A stretch of DNA of 64,000 bases from Planctomycetia bacterium (GTDB taxonomy: Bacteria; Planctomycetota; Planctomycetia; Pirellulales; Thermoguttaceae): contig JAUNBG010000009.1 of assembly GCA_030527205.1 (NCBI GenBank), positions 1 to 64,000 on the forward strand, written 5' to 3'. The notes below the pieces were generated by a model. The model saw only the letters and a list, made by a program, of their open reading frames with translations. It had not been told where the DNA came from and did no database searches. The translations under genes were made by a program, and so were the position numbers. Positions 1 through 10,708 of this stretch are shown in pieces; position 1 is the first letter of the stretch; each line of letters starts with the position of its first letter.

Positions 1-1634
1 GGGTCTGCTGGCAACGATTCGGTCGTTTGCGTTTCTGCTGGCAACGATTCAGTTGTTAGCGAATTAATTGAAATAAAACGATCCAACTGATTTTTGACCG
101 TTTTGGACGATTCTTTTTTCTTATCTTTTTTCAGATCTGAATTTTGATCATTGTTATCAGATTGTTGCTTTATAGCCGTTTTTTTTCCTTGACGAGCCTG
201 ATTTTCCTTTGGAAGGTTTGCGGAAACAGAATCAGCCTTTTCCTGAATCAATGGATTGGGATATGAATCGGAAGAAATGTCTGCAACGTTTTTCAAATCG
301 TTTTCTTCCAAAGAAGTTAATGTTTCATTGATTTCATAAGTTTTTTCTGACGAAGATTTGGCTTTTCTTCCCCTTTTGGGAGATTCTTTTTCGAGGGAGT
401 CCTTTTGGGGAGAGTCTTTTCTCTTTCGCGTTTTTATTGAATTCGGGGATTGGGACGAAAGATTGGACTCGGATAAATCGTCTTGCGATGCCGCGTTCTT
501 TACGGAATCGGAACTGGTCTGCTCATTTTCTGAGCTTGACTTGATGGACTCTGGATGAATCCTGGTTTTTTTAGTATGAATAGACTCCTTTTTCGTGATT
601 CGTGTTTCGGAAGTCTTCGTTGTTATTGTTTGTTCATATTCAGAAATGATTTCTGTTTCGGAAAATTGAATACTTAAACGACTTTCTCTTTTTTTAATTT
701 TGTCTGACGTTTTAGACGATTTTTTAGGTTTAGGCTTCTTCAACTCTGTTGACGAGTCATCAGAAACAGTCAATTGTTTCTCGTCTTCCCAGGAAACTTC
801 TGATTCAAAACCAAACTGATCAACATCTTCAACAATCAAGTCCGGATCAATGGTTTCTTCAATATCAATATCCTCAATAGGAATAATGGCCGGGAGCTTC
901 GATTTTCGATCTTTTCGAGCGACTTTTTTAGCTATTTCCGCAGGATCTGCTTCTTCATCATCAACTAAGGGAAGCCAGGAACGAAGAGAAACGTCCGGGT
1001 CAATAGAAATCAAAATATTCATTGATTCGCCGGGTTCAGTTTGTTCCATAAATGTTGAGCCAAATTCATGAAGCAAAGAAAAATAAGAAGAATCGATTTT
1101 GTTGAATATTGGAACAAATTCATGATTTTCGTCGTTTATTTGAACTTGTTCCAAAAGTCGCATAACTCTTAAGAGTCCTTCATCCAAAGGAATCGTTGGA
1201 ATTCCTAATAAAAGATGAGAGACATAATGGATCATGAAATGAGTTGTAAAAGGAATATTGGCCAGAAATTGATGAATTTCTTCAATTTTTTGACCCCGAA
1301 GTTCTTCCAGATCGAATTTAAAATAATTCTCAAATATCCATTGCAAAGTTCGACGAATTCGTTCGCCTGTTCGAACCGGGTCATGAAGCAAAGGAAAAAC
1401 GGAAGCTAATTCATTTGCCGTTGAAACTCTAATTTCATTCCAATCGATAAAATAGCGTTCTAAAACGGAAAAAGAATAATTGGCTTTTTCTATGGATGTA
1501 TTTTCTAAAAAAGCGGCATAAATGAGATGTTCCAGGACAGAATGTTTTTTATTCAGTAAAGAAGGAATCTCTTTATACTTTTTTCGCAAAACCTTGCATA
1601 AGCTTTTAATGACTTTTTGTTCTTTAGAAACCAT
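1..1634 (-). CDS. EndoIII-like (HhH-GPD fold) protein with long low-complexity tail, C-terminus cut by window edge
   Basis: An open frame runs from an ATG at 1634 to the window edge, so the C-terminus is missing. Residues about 30-215 align with endonuclease III: the stretch before the conserved Asp reads IPTIPLD (D151), followed by an RV as in EndoIII. However, the hairpin that carries the catalytic Lys in EndoIII (GVGRKT) reads FTTHFM here, so the Lys is replaced by Phe, and no four-Cys Fe-S cluster motif follows. It is therefore probably a noncatalytic DNA-binding relative; I recall similar proteins in planctomycetes but cannot verify that. From about residue 225 on, the chain is acidic, then Ser/Lys/Glu-rich and likely disordered, ending in a 10-residue repeat at the edge. 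It is co-directional with rbfA 376 bp upstream of it. Function unknown. Confidence 0.75.
   Translation of the reverse strand, partial: MVSKEQKVIKSLCKVLRKKYKEIPSLLNKKHSVLEHLIYAAFLENTSIEKANYSFSVLERYFIDWNEIRVSTANELASVFPLLHDPVRTGERIRRTLQWIFENYFKFDLEELRGQKIEEIHQFLANIPFTTHFMIHYVSHLLLGIPTIPLDEGLLRVMRLLEQVQINDENHEFVPIFNKIDSSYFSLLHEFGSTFMEQTEPGESMNILISIDPDVSLRSWLPLVDDEEADPAEIAKKVARKDRKSKLPAIIPIEDIDIEETIDPDLIVEDVDQFGFESEVSWEDEKQLTVSDDSSTELKKPKPKKSSKTSDKIKKRESRLSIQFSETEIISEYEQTITTKTSETRITKKESIHTKKTRIHPESIKSSSENEQTSSDSVKNAASQDDLSESNLSSQSPNSIKTRKRKDSPQKDSLEKESPKRGRKAKSSSEKTYEINETLTSLEENDLKNVADISSDSYPNPLIQEKADSVSANLPKENQARQGKKTAIKQQSDNNDQNSDLKKDKKKESSKTVKNQLDRFISINSLTTESLPAETQTTESLPAD
4..60. repeat. 30-bp in-frame tandem repeat at window edge
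   Basis: Two units of a 30-bp sequence lie at 4-33 and 34-60 (the second with a few changes). On the minus strand they encode a 10-residue repeat containing TTESLPAE in the tail of the EndoIII-like protein. The array probably continues beyond the window. Confidence 0.7.
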
Positions 1635-2010
1635 TTTATTTCTATTTTCTATATGAAACGCTTGACTCAATCATTATTTAACTCAAAAAACTTGATATTC
1701 CCGTTTTTATCAATGGAAATCTGTCAATAATGGACGGATATTGAAGTCAAAACCGACCAACAACCTTTGAAATCGAACTGGAAGAACATTGATTTAACCA
1801 AGACGCCAGAATTGAGATAAGATTATTATTTTTGAATGAATTGTATCGTTCATGCCAGTCTTTTTAATATCTCCCCCTTTACAATTATATTCAAACCTGT
1901 TGAAAAAACTTGAATGATCTATTCGCAAAACCGGAAATCCCTGACGAATTATTGAAGACAAAATTGTCATCAAATGACTTCTGTTATAGCAACAATGATT
2001 CGATTTTTCT
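1635..2010. other. Intergenic, nothing recognised
   Basis: AT-rich spacer between rbfA and the EndoIII-like gene. I see no convincing ORF, RNA or terminator; a minus-strand frame here is a shadow of rbfA. Confidence 0.6.
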
Positions 2011-2427
2011 TTATTGTTCCAAAGTTGAGGTTTCTGAAATCTGGTTGTTTGAGGTCGATGTTTGAGAAACTGAATCCGCCTCTTTCGCTCTTTTTTCGTC
2101 TTCAAGGATTTGAGAAACCGCGATAAGATTTTTAATTCCCTCATCAATCTCAAATTGAAGTCGCGGCGTATACCGAGTATCAATTCGTTGAGCGCATTTC
2201 TGCTGCAAAAAGCCGCTCGCATTTTTTAATCCCTTGAGAGCAAGCGATTCTTTTGCCGCATCGCCTCGAACTGTAAACAAAACTTTAGCGTTACGCATAT
2301 CTGCCGAGACTTCGACTGCTGTTATTGTTACATTTTGAACTCTGGGATCTTTCAAGTCGGTCAATAACGACATTGCGACAACTTCCCGAATGGCTTCTGC
2401 CGCTTTTAATGTTCTTCTGGACGCCAT
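2011..2427 (-). CDS. rbfA: Ribosome-binding factor A
   Basis: This 138-residue protein matches RbfA, a KH-fold factor that binds the 30S subunit and helps process the 5' end of 16S rRNA, notably in the cold. The N-terminus (ASRRTLKAAEAIREV) and the segment LKDPRVQNVTITAVEVSAD are family signatures, as is the core ending RYTPRLQFEIDEG. The last ~25 residues are Ser/Thr/Gln-rich and look like a disordered tail. It is the third member of the nusA-infB-rbfA order but sits 396 bp downstream of infB, so it may have its own promoter. No Shine-Dalgarno sequence is visible before the ATG. Confidence 0.95.
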   Translation of the reverse strand: MASRRTLKAAEAIREVVAMSLLTDLKDPRVQNVTITAVEVSADMRNAKVLFTVRGDAAKESLALKGLKNASGFLQQKCAQRIDTRYTPRLQFEIDEGIKNLIAVSQILEDEKRAKEADSVSQTSTSNNQISETSTLEQ

Positions 2428-2823
2428 ATTTTATGATTATCTAAAATTGTTAATCTTTTCAATGAATTATTTTATTTAAAACAACAAAATTGTCTAAATT
2501 AAAAAACATGAAAAAACGGATTATTCTGCGAAGAGACTTTTGGGAGGCTTTGAACTTTTTGGGGCTTTTAATATCGGATCATAAACGAAATGTCCCTGGA
2601 ATTCTTTTGATAAGATTCTTTTTGTTCTCAAGCCTGTTCAAAACCAGATCATTATTACAAACCGACAACGTCAGGCAAATGACAATGTCTGATTTTGTCG
2701 AATTCAGCACAAACAATCAATAAATGTTTTAAAAACAAAAATCATTAAACGAAATCAAAAGCAAACAATTTAAAACCGAAAATCGTTTAGGGAATCATTT
2801 CGCGATAAAAATGGAAACAAAAG
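2428..2823. other. infB-rbfA spacer
   Basis: No convincing gene is seen. A plus-strand frame at 2490-2723 lacks family features and a ribosome binding site. Around 2667-2702 an imperfect hairpin (CGACAA pairing with TTGTCG, plus inner TCAG/CTGA) could lie in the infB-rbfA transcript. Confidence 0.4.
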
Positions 2824-5800
2824 TTAAAATGTTCGAGCAATTTCCTCGATTTTATAAGCTTCAAAGATATCGCCTTCCTTAATGTCATTAAAATTCTTAA
2901 GTTTGATCCCGCATTCATAACCTTCGCGAACTTCCCGGGCATCATTTTTTTCGCGTTTCAAAGTCTCGACGGGATAATCGCCAATAATTCGACTTTCTCG
3001 AATCAATCGGACGCGGGCGTCTCTTTCGATCATTCCGGCCATAACTCGACAACCGGCAATAGTCCCAATTCGGCTGATAATAAACGTTCGTTGAACGATT
3101 GCCCGACCAAGTTCTTTAACCTGTTCAAGCGGTTTAAGCATTCCTTCCAAAGCGGCTTTGATATCTTCCGTTAATTTATAAATGATATCATAACGTCGAA
3201 TTTGAACCTTTTTCTTTTCCGCCAAAGTTCGAGCTCCTTCATCGGGGACAACATTAAAACCGACAATGATCGCGTCAGAGGCATCGGCTAAATGAACATC
3301 CGCTTCAGTAATTCCTCCGACAGACGCCTGAAGAATTTTAACTTTAACTTCTGGATGTTCCAATTTTCCCAATTCTTTGCGAATTGCTTCAATTGAACCG
3401 CGAACATCGGCTCGAATTATTATATTAAGAGTTTGTTGCGTTTTCGCTGTATTCATTCGATCGAAAAGCGTTTCCAATGTCATATGAGTTTGAATATCAG
3501 AAAGCTCATGATCATGAACGAATTTGGTTCGTTCTTCCGCAATTTGACGGGCAACGGAAATGTTATCCAAAACAACAAACTTGCTTCCGGCGCTGGGAGC
3601 GACATCCAGACCGAGAAGGGTTACTGGCGTACTTGGCCCTGCCTCATCAAGATGTTTTTGAGGATCAAGAGTATCGAACATTGATCGAACGCGTCCATAA
3701 GCGTTGCCGCAAAGGACAATATCGCCGGGACGCAAGGTTCCTTTTTGAACAAGAATCTTGCAAACGACCCCTTGACCGGGAAGCATTGAGGATTCCAAAG
3801 CAACGCCAACGGCAGGTCGATTCGGGTTGGCCTTTAATTCATGAAGTTCTGAAACGGTTAAAAGAGTCTCCAGCAACGAATCGATTCCCATTCCGGAAAT
3901 GGCGCTGGTTTCAACAATTTCGACATCGCCGCCCCATTCGCTCGGCATGATATCGTTTGCTGCAAGCTCTTGAACCGTTTTATCTTTTTTAACGCCAGGA
4001 AGATCCATTTTATTCAAGGCAACAACAATAGGAACTCCGGCGGCCCGAGCATGACTTATCGCTTCTTCTGTCTGCGGCATAACGCCGTCGTCTGCAGCGA
4101 CAACAAGGACAGCAATATCAGTACAATTTGCCCCCCGGGCTCGCATTTCCGTAAAAGCTTCATGACCTGGCGTATCAACAAATGTGACATCCCCATTTGG
4201 TGTCTTAATTCGATAAGCTCGAATATGTTGCGTAATTCCCCCCTTTTCTCCCGAGACAACATTCAAATGAAGAATTCGATCAAGCAAAGAGGTCTTTCCG
4301 TGATCGACATGCCCCAGGAAGGTTATAACAGGCGGACGCGGAACCAGGCTTTCGGGAGTGTCAACCAATTCAAATGCGGACGAAACGAATTCTTCTTCCA
4401 ATGACTTCTCTTTTTTAATCGTTGCTTTGAGATCAAACGCAACAATGAGAAGTTCGACTGTCTCTTCATCCAAATTATGGTTGATCGTTTTGAGGACGCC
4501 AAATTCCATCAATTTTTTTATAATACTGGCGGCAGAAAGTCCAGTCGCTTCAGCAAATTGTTTAACCGTACAAGGCATTTCTATATTGATATCGTTTTTG
4601 CGAGGAACCGTTGAAACTGCCGTTTTATTCTTCTTTTGACGAATTTGTCGACTAAAATGGAATTCGCTTCCGGTTTCAAATTCAACGTTATGCGAACGTC
4701 GATTATCGATATTTGTGTTACGGCGTTCCTTTTTTCCGCTTCGCAACTCATCTTTAAAATCGGAATCAGGGCGAGTTTTGCCGCTTCCCTTTTTGGTATT
4801 GAATTTGGCGCTGGCAAGCAAATCCGGTTCATCAATAACTGGAATAAAGGGCTTCTTTTTGACCTCTTTTTTGGGGAAACGATCTTTATTCGGGCGAGTC
4901 CCATTTGCAACATTGGGAGATTTTTCTGGTTTTTCCAGCTTGCCCCCTTTTGTTCGTTTCTTTTCGCGACCTTCCTTGATATGCTCCGTCAAGGGACGCT
5001 GGGTTTTTTCCATTTCAGCCCTGATTTCATCGGGCGAAAATCGTTTTGCCGGCTTTTGAGGAGCCGGTTCTTTTTCCGACTTCTTCTTTGACGGTTTAAT
5101 TGGCTGCGTTGGAAGCGGAGCAAGATGAATCGCCAACCCCGGTTTATTTGAGGCAGCGATTTTTTTGCCATTTTCGTCGCTTTCCAACTTTTTCTTTTTC
5201 TTTTGATCCAGAACAACCATTTTATCAGAGGAAGGAGCAACCATAAGAGGCGGACGTTTCATTTCGTTTAACGCCTCTTGACGAGCCTGATCAATCGGAG
5301 AAATGAAGGAAGGACGAACAAGAGGTTGCGGCTTGATGGGAGAAGGGATATTTCGATTGGCCGCTGCTTTCGTTTTATTGGATTCGTTTCGTCCTCGATT
5401 GGGTTTTTCTCGCGGCTCTTCTGCAGCAGCAGAATCCCGATTGACATCAGGCGATTTTTTTTCTTTTCCTGGTCTTGATAAACGACGTTCCGGTTTTTTT
5501 TCTTCTTTGGGTTCCGATATCGTTTGGGTTGCGTTTTTTGTGGGGGCAACAAGGGTCGAATTATCTTTTGGAGTAACGTCAACGATTGTTTGTTGGTCTG
5601 AAGAATCAGCCGAAGACGAAGAGGGAATTTCCTTCGAGGTTAATGTTGACGTTTCGGGAATATCAATGGATTCATCAGGAAGGTCAGAAGAAATATCTGA
5701 CGTTTCAACGGGAGAAGTTGTTTGGTCTTCCTGGACAGCAACGTTTTCAACCGAAACTTCTTCGATTATTTCCGTATTACTCGAATCAACGTCAATCTTT

Positions 5801-6537
5801 TGATCTTCTGTTTCTTTCTGATCCTTAGAAACGGATTCAACGACTTCAGCAGGAGTGAGCGATTCCTGGGAATCTGTTTTGCTTTTCGAAAGCGGAGAAA
5901 GAACCGCTTTTTCTGTTGATGAGTCCGCTTTTTTTCTTGTTTTGGACGACGTTTGGTCTAACTCAGGAGAAGTCGATTGAGTAACAGAGGATGCGGTTTG
6001 GTCGCTGAACTTTTCATTGGCAACGTCTTGCTTTTTGGTTGTTTTTTGATCCTGAACAAAAGTTTCTGTTTCAATATGATCTTCTTGAACTTGTTTTTTC
6101 TGAGTTTGCTCTTGAGAAGCTTGAGAATCAGATTGAATTTCGTCTTGAGAAGGAATTGTTGGAGAGGTCTGATCGTTTGAAGAGAGTTCCTCTTTTTTCT
6201 GATTTTCCGTAACAATATCATTAAGAGAGCGTTCCGAGGGCTTTGTTAATTCAGAAAGACGAGAAGGACGACTCGGTTTAAGAACCGGAACCTTTCCGGT
6301 ATGAAGAGAAACCGATGGTTTTTGTAACGGCATAGAAACAACTTCTGAAATCAGATCCTTTGCCGTTTTAAGAATTGGCGTTCTTGTAAAATAATCTGTA
6401 ACGAGTTGGACTTCCTCGTCTGTCAAACTTGCCAATGCGGAACCTTTTCCTTCAAGTCCCAGCTTTTTGCAAACATCAACGAGCAGTTTGCTTTCAACTT
6501 TAAGCTGTTTGGCCAATGCGTAAATTCGAATCGACAA
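2824..6537 (-). CDS. infB: Translation initiation factor IF-2, long form
   Basis: A GTPase that brings fMet-tRNA to the P site and promotes subunit joining. At 1237 residues it is much longer than the usual 700-1000. The first ~50 residues form an IF2_N module. A long disordered Ser/Glu/Lys/Pro-rich region follows (about residues 70-640), then a second IF2_N-like module beginning [15 protein letters not shown]. The GTPase core starts near residue 735 with G1 GHVDHGKT, G3 DTPGH and G4 NKMD, followed by domains II, III and the fMet-tRNA-binding C domain. The start is TTG at 6537, preceded by GAGAAG on the minus strand; no better ATG exists upstream. It lies between nusA and rbfA, as in most bacteria. 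Confidence 0.97.
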   Translation of the reverse strand: MSIRIYALAKQLKVESKLLVDVCKKLGLEGKGSALASLTDEEVQLVTDYFTRTPILKTAKDLISEVVSMPLQKPSVSLHTGKVPVLKPSRPSRLSELTKPSERSLNDIVTENQKKEELSSNDQTSPTIPSQDEIQSDSQASQEQTQKKQVQEDHIETETFVQDQKTTKKQDVANEKFSDQTASSVTQSTSPELDQTSSKTRKKADSSTEKAVLSPLSKSKTDSQESLTPAEVVESVSKDQKETEDQKIDVDSSNTEIIEEVSVENVAVQEDQTTSPVETSDISSDLPDESIDIPETSTLTSKEIPSSSSADSSDQQTIVDVTPKDNSTLVAPTKNATQTISEPKEEKKPERRLSRPGKEKKSPDVNRDSAAAEEPREKPNRGRNESNKTKAAANRNIPSPIKPQPLVRPSFISPIDQARQEALNEMKRPPLMVAPSSDKMVVLDQKKKKKLESDENGKKIAASNKPGLAIHLAPLPTQPIKPSKKKSEKEPAPQKPAKRFSPDEIRAEMEKTQRPLTEHIKEGREKKRTKGGKLEKPEKSPNVANGTRPNKDRFPKKEVKKKPFIPVIDEPDLLASAKFNTKKGSGKTRPDSDFKDELRSGKKERRNTNIDNRRSHNVEFETGSEFHFSRQIRQKKNKTAVSTVPRKNDINIEMPCTVKQFAEATGLSAASIIKKLMEFGVLKTINHNLDEETVELLIVAFDLKATIKKEKSLEEEFVSSAFELVDTPESLVPRPPVITFLGHVDHGKTSLLDRILHLNVVSGEKGGITQHIRAYRIKTPNGDVTFVDTPGHEAFTEMRARGANCTDIAVLVVAADDGVMPQTEEAISHARAAGVPIVVALNKMDLPGVKKDKTVQELAANDIMPSEWGGDVEIVETSAISGMGIDSLLETLLTVSELHELKANPNRPAVGVALESSMLPGQGVVCKILVQKGTLRPGDIVLCGNAYGRVRSMFDTLDPQKHLDEAGPSTPVTLLGLDVAPSAGSKFVVLDNISVARQIAEERTKFVHDHELSDIQTHMTLETLFDRMNTAKTQQTLNIIIRADVRGSIEAIRKELGKLEHPEVKVKILQASVGGITEADVHLADASDAIIVGFNVVPDEGARTLAEKKKVQIRRYDIIYKLTEDIKAALEGMLKPLEQVKELGRAIVQRTFIISRIGTIAGCRVMAGMIERDARVRLIRESRIIGDYPVETLKREKNDAREVREGYECGIKLKNFNDIKEGDIFEAYKIEEIARTF

Positions 6538-7234
6538 TGTATGCTTCTCTTATTTTCTAAGGATGATCTGTAAAAATTCAAGATGATATGAACTTTTTCT
6601 CAAACGATAAAACAATAATAAGTTTTTTGCCAATATATAAAATATATAATATTGAAGGACAATTTAAAATATTAAGAAGTCATAAACTTCATAAAATATC
6701 AATTGCCATTGAAACTTCATCGAAAATGATCAATACAATCAAAGCGTTTCTGTCTCTTTCAATAAAAACATAATATTTCTTTGATTTGCATTCCCCGGTT
6801 GTCGTCATCAATAGTTTAAACGATTGGAATAATCGCCTTTTGGGAATTTTAGTATTGAAAACATTCTTTATTAAATAATATTGTTTCAAAAAACCTTTCT
6901 ATCAAAAACTTTCTAAAGAAAAAACAATAATCGTTGCGTCATTAGATCAGGAATTCCAATCAAATGTCAATAACGAAGAACTGAAAAACAAACAATATTC
7001 ATAGAGAAATCAAATAATCAAAATATAAGTTCTCGTGAACCATTCAGGTATTCAATTGAATATGATGTTTTCGTTCTGGTTTGAAAATCTTTTCCTTTAT
7101 AGTTTATGAATTACTTTTTGGGGCAATCAACAAATTGATGAAATCTTTTTAAAAACAAAGACAATCAATTTGAGTTGTCCTTGTTTATTTCAGATCATTC
7201 TTCAATTTGTCGAAAACGATTATCAGGAACCGCA
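6538..7234. other. Long nusA-infB spacer (about 700 bp)
   Basis: Very AT-rich spacer inside what is usually a tight operon. I see no gene, tRNA or clear terminator. It is long enough to hold a separate infB promoter, but I could not pin down good -35/-10 boxes. Confidence 0.5.
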
Positions 7235-8539
7235 TCATGCCGACTCTTCATTTTCAGAAACCGCCGAATTTTCCGCAGAAGATTCGACCGTTGTCTCAGA
7301 ATTACTGGAAGGGGCATTGGATTCTTTTTTGTCCTTTATATTTATATTGGGGGATTCTGAAGAATTATTTCTTGAGGCGATTAACTTTTCATTTTCGTCG
7401 GCAAGACGTTCCGCTTCTTCAACAATTTCATCTGCTTCTTCTTCGGAGAGATCTCCCATTTCCCTTAAATCGGAAGGTTCAATAATGGAAAGATCGTCAT
7501 AAGTAAAAAAGCCTTCGCCAACAAGTCGATCGGCTAATTCCGTACTAATTCCTTTAATTGCGACAAAATCGTCAAACGCTTTGGTCAACATTTCATCCAA
7601 TTCGTCTCGAGTCATAATTTCAATATCCCAATTGCAAAGTCGACTGGCCAAACGAACATTTTGACCTTTTCGACCAATTGCCAGGGAACGTTGATCTTTT
7701 TGAACCAAAACGATAGCGCGACCGAGTAACGAGCAGAGAATAACTTCGTCGACGTTTGCCGGCTGCAGAGCCTGAGGAATAAACGTCAGCATATCGCTGC
7801 TCCAGGAGACAACATCAATCCGTTCATTATTAAGTTCGTCGGTTATATTTCGAATTCGACTTCTTCGAATGCCAATACAGGCGCCAACCGAATCAATTCG
7901 CGGATCATCGCAGGCAACGGCAACTTTGGAACGATGTCCTGCTTCCCGACTGATTCCCTTAATCTGAATAACTCCTTCTTGAATTTCTGGAACTTCTTGT
8001 TCGAGAAGTCGTTCAACAAAAGCCGGACGCGAACGGCTCAAAATAACCTTTAACTTTGTCCCGCTTTTTTTAACGTCAACAACAATAGCCTGAATCCGTT
8101 CGCCATTGCGATATGATTCGCCAGGGATTTTTTCGCTTCGAGGGAGAATCCCTTCGGTATTGGAAAGGGTTATTGTACAAGCCCCATTCGCCTCATTTCG
8201 ATGAACGCTTCCGCTGACAAGTTGATTAATAAGAAGCTGATAATCGTTATAAAGCGCATCTCGTTCCGCTTCTCGAATCTTTTGGATCATAACCTGTTTG
8301 GCTGTTTGAGCGCCGATTCGTTCTGCTATTTCATTTGTTGTCAAAGGAATATTGTCTCGATAAGCTGATATTTCGCCTGATAACCGATCAATATGAACAA
8401 CAACATTTGAATCTTCGCCGCTATGTTTACGCGCCGCAATGATAAGAGCCTGCTCGATTCCGTGAAATACAATTTCTTTATCGATTTTTCGGTCGAGATG
8501 AATTTGGTCGACGATCCGAAGGATTTCATCGGGATTCAT
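7235..8539 (-). CDS. nusA: Transcription termination/antitermination factor NusA
   Basis: NusA binds RNA polymerase and modulates pausing, termination and antitermination. The 434-residue chain shows the N-terminal polymerase-binding domain, an S1 domain, two KH domains (RKGQNVRLASRL is the typical KH2 signature) and a C-terminal helix-hairpin-helix part (AIKGISTELADRLVGEG) ending in an acidic tail. Basic residues of the linker such as GISREAGHRSKVAV are conserved. It heads the nusA-infB-rbfA set. The usual upstream neighbour rimP is not next to it; the next gene upstream is the unrelated lsrF-like gene 405 bp away. Start ATG at 8539, no clear ribosome binding site. Confidence 0.97.
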   Translation of the reverse strand: MNPDEILRIVDQIHLDRKIDKEIVFHGIEQALIIAARKHSGEDSNVVVHIDRLSGEISAYRDNIPLTTNEIAERIGAQTAKQVMIQKIREAERDALYNDYQLLINQLVSGSVHRNEANGACTITLSNTEGILPRSEKIPGESYRNGERIQAIVVDVKKSGTKLKVILSRSRPAFVERLLEQEVPEIQEGVIQIKGISREAGHRSKVAVACDDPRIDSVGACIGIRRSRIRNITDELNNERIDVVSWSSDMLTFIPQALQPANVDEVILCSLLGRAIVLVQKDQRSLAIGRKGQNVRLASRLCNWDIEIMTRDELDEMLTKAFDDFVAIKGISTELADRLVGEGFFTYDDLSIIEPSDLREMGDLSEEEADEIVEEAERLADENEKLIASRNNSSESPNINIKDKKESNAPSSNSETTVESSAENSAVSENEESA

Positions 8540-8944
8540 ATTATAATACTTTCGCCATTTTTATATGAAAAATGTAAATCGTTTTGGTTTTTAATTCTAT
8601 TTTTCAACGAATTTAATGATTTTCTTTGATTCAACAAGAGCCATTAGATTACGGTTTGGGAATCGAAATCAATTGACTTTTTGATTTGCGATTCCATAGA
8701 AAAGTTCAATCAATGCGACCTTTTGTTGAAACGGTTCGTTGAAGTCATTCCTGAAAATAAAAAACAATAACAATAAATACAACGAAACGGAAATAGCTGG
8801 AACAACATTTCCGTTGAAACGTCCAAGCAATCCCCATTTGAATAAACTAAACAATCCGCATTATCATAGCATACCTTTCAAAGCGGTAACGTCAAGTATC
8901 CAAGAGGGTCTTTCTTGCATATTTTTGAACAAGTTTAACGATTT
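8540..8944. other. Intergenic, nothing recognised
   Basis: AT-rich spacer between the lsrF-like gene and nusA. No supported ORF, RNA or terminator is seen. Confidence 0.5.
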
Positions 8945-9829
8945 TTACTTATGTTCGTTTTTGTAGGTTTCGTAAATTTCGAAAGCTTGTTGAACTTTAA
9001 CGCCGTCATGAACGATAGCGCGAACCGCCAAAATCATTCCAACCGGCGAATCGGATTGAAAGATATTGCGTCCCATATCAACCCCTGAAGCGCCTTGATC
9101 AATAGCTTGAAATGCCATTTCCAATGCGTCTCGTTCTCCAAGTTTTTTTCCGCCGGCAATAACAATCGGGACCGGAACGGAATTGGTTACCTGTTCAAAT
9201 TTCTCGTTGCAGAAATATGTTTTGACGACATTAGCGCCATTTTCGGCGCAAATTCGACTGGCCAAACTCAAATATCGAGCATCTCGGACAAGCTCTTTTC
9301 CAACGGCGGTTACTCCCAGAGTTGGAATGCTGTATCGAGTTCCCAAATCAACGGTTTTTGTTAAATTGCGAATTGTAATTCCCTCATGTTTGGGATCCCC
9401 AATCGCAACCATACAGGCAAGGAGCGAAGCGTTAACTCGAATAGCCTCATCAATATCCTGAAGAACTTGATCGTTGAGTTCCGTCAAAATCGAAGTCCCG
9501 GCATCAAAACGATAAGAAATCGGCTTGTTGCAAGTTGGAGGAACAATCGTTCTCAAAGCTCCGCGCGTACACATAATGCAATCGCTATAAGGAATAAGCG
9601 GAACAATCGTCAAATCCATTCTTTCCAAACCAGACGTCGGCCCCATAATAAAACCGTGATCAAACGCCAACATAACCGTATGACCCGATTTCGGATTGAA
9701 AATTCGGGAAAGTCGATCTTTCATTCCCCAATCGACATGAGCGTTTCCTTTTAAAAAGAAACCTTCAGAGCATTGAGGAATCCCAATTCCAAAATCTTTT
9801 GCATCAATATTGCCTTCTCGATCAGCCAT
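8945..9829 (-). CDS. lsrF: LsrF-like 3-hydroxy-5-phosphonooxypentane-2,4-dione thiolase / class I aldolase
   Basis: The 294-residue protein closely follows E. coli LsrF, which in AI-2 breakdown cleaves phospho-DPD with CoA to DHAP and acetyl-CoA. Shared segments include WGMKDRLSRIFNPKSG, AFDHGFIMGPT (with the active-site His), VPIVIAGGKKLGERDALEM and ASGVDMGRNIFQSD. The Schiff-base Lys is present in VVKTYF. It belongs to the DhnA/DeoC aldolase superfamily, so a sugar-phosphate aldolase role is also possible. The start ATG has AAGGAAA upstream. Its upstream co-directional neighbours are dhaL and dhaK, whose product is DHAP. No lsrK, lsrG, lsrB or lsrACD genes are in the window, which argues that the substrate need not be AI-2. 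Confidence 0.85.
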   Translation of the reverse strand: MADREGNIDAKDFGIGIPQCSEGFFLKGNAHVDWGMKDRLSRIFNPKSGHTVMLAFDHGFIMGPTSGLERMDLTIVPLIPYSDCIMCTRGALRTIVPPTCNKPISYRFDAGTSILTELNDQVLQDIDEAIRVNASLLACMVAIGDPKHEGITIRNLTKTVDLGTRYSIPTLGVTAVGKELVRDARYLSLASRICAENGANVVKTYFCNEKFEQVTNSVPVPIVIAGGKKLGERDALEMAFQAIDQGASGVDMGRNIFQSDSPVGMILAVRAIVHDGVKVQQAFEIYETYKNEHK

Positions 9830-10072
9830 TTTTTTCCTTTTATCAATTATTCTCTTTATAAATTATATGAAAAAACTATTTTATGAATAAAGTTCTTTAA
9901 ATAGAATTTTATTCCTTTTTTGCGTAAAAGAATAAATCGTTGTTTATTTGACGTCGATCCGCAAGCATTCCGAAGCCGCGAAGGTCATCAGGGATTGTCA
10001 ATCAATTAAAGGAGAGAATCGAATTCGATGCTCAACAAGAATCTTTGACAAAATGGACGTTCAAACCAGCGA
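9830..10072. other. dhaL-lsrF spacer
   Basis: 243-bp spacer between co-directional genes. No distinct hairpin with a U-run is seen, so read-through from dhaL to lsrF is possible. Confidence 0.4.
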
Positions 10073-10708
10073 TTATTCTGAAAGCGTTTCAGCAAAAGCG
10101 GACAAAATGAGAGCAAAGCTGGTTGCCCCTGCGTCGCGATGTCCCCTTGAGCGTTCTCCGAGATTTTTGGCTCGCCCCATTTTGGCAATCATATTTTCCG
10201 TATCAGCCGCTCCTTTTTCTGCTGCTGTTGCTGCATTTTGAAACAACTCGTTAAGCGAAACATCGGGTTTATTGATTAATGTTAACTTCATTGATTCAAC
10301 GGCAGGAATCATTGCGTCCATTAAGGTTTTGTCTCCTTTTTTCGCTTGCGTCATCCCTTGAACATTGGTCAAACCAGAAGAAAACATTTTTGAGACCTCT
10401 GCCGGATCAAGAGATTCAGACGAAACCGCTTCGCTCATTCCGAGATAAAATGACCCGTTTAATGAACTGGTTGATCCGCCAGTTGCGCTCATAATGCCCC
10501 AGCCTATATTGTTGAGCGTTTGCGAAAATGATTCTTCCTGTTTTGAAGCTTCGACAGCCGCTTTCATCGTTGACAAAATTGCCGTTCCGTGATCGCCGTC
10601 GCCTGTTGCAGAATCAAGTTGATTTAAATAGTCAAAATTAGCCTCAATTTTGGCTAATGCCCCAGAAAGCATTTGCGCAAAAAGAGCCTTGGTTAGTTCG
10701 GTTTGCAT
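10073..10708 (-). CDS. dhaL: Dihydroxyacetone kinase subunit L (nucleotide-binding)
   Basis: DhaL is the all-helical barrel that holds the nucleotide and passes phosphate to dihydroxyacetone bound on DhaK. The magnesium-binding signature TGDGDHG is near residue 37, the GG[ST]SS nucleotide loop appears as TGGSTSSLNGSF, and the C-terminal GERSRGHRDAGATS matches the family. The length of 211 residues is normal. DhaK and DhaL are separate proteins, as in PTS-dependent kinases, but no DhaM phosphodonor gene is present here. It may therefore use ADP recharged elsewhere, or ATP directly. No Shine-Dalgarno sequence precedes the ATG; the gene lies 366 bp after dhaK with a repeat element between them. 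Confidence 0.93.
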   Translation of the reverse strand: MQTELTKALFAQMLSGALAKIEANFDYLNQLDSATGDGDHGTAILSTMKAAVEASKQEESFSQTLNNIGWGIMSATGGSTSSLNGSFYLGMSEAVSSESLDPAEVSKMFSSGLTNVQGMTQAKKGDKTLMDAMIPAVESMKLTLINKPDVSLNELFQNAATAAEKGAADTENMIAKMGRAKNLGERSRGHRDAGATSFALILSAFAETLSE

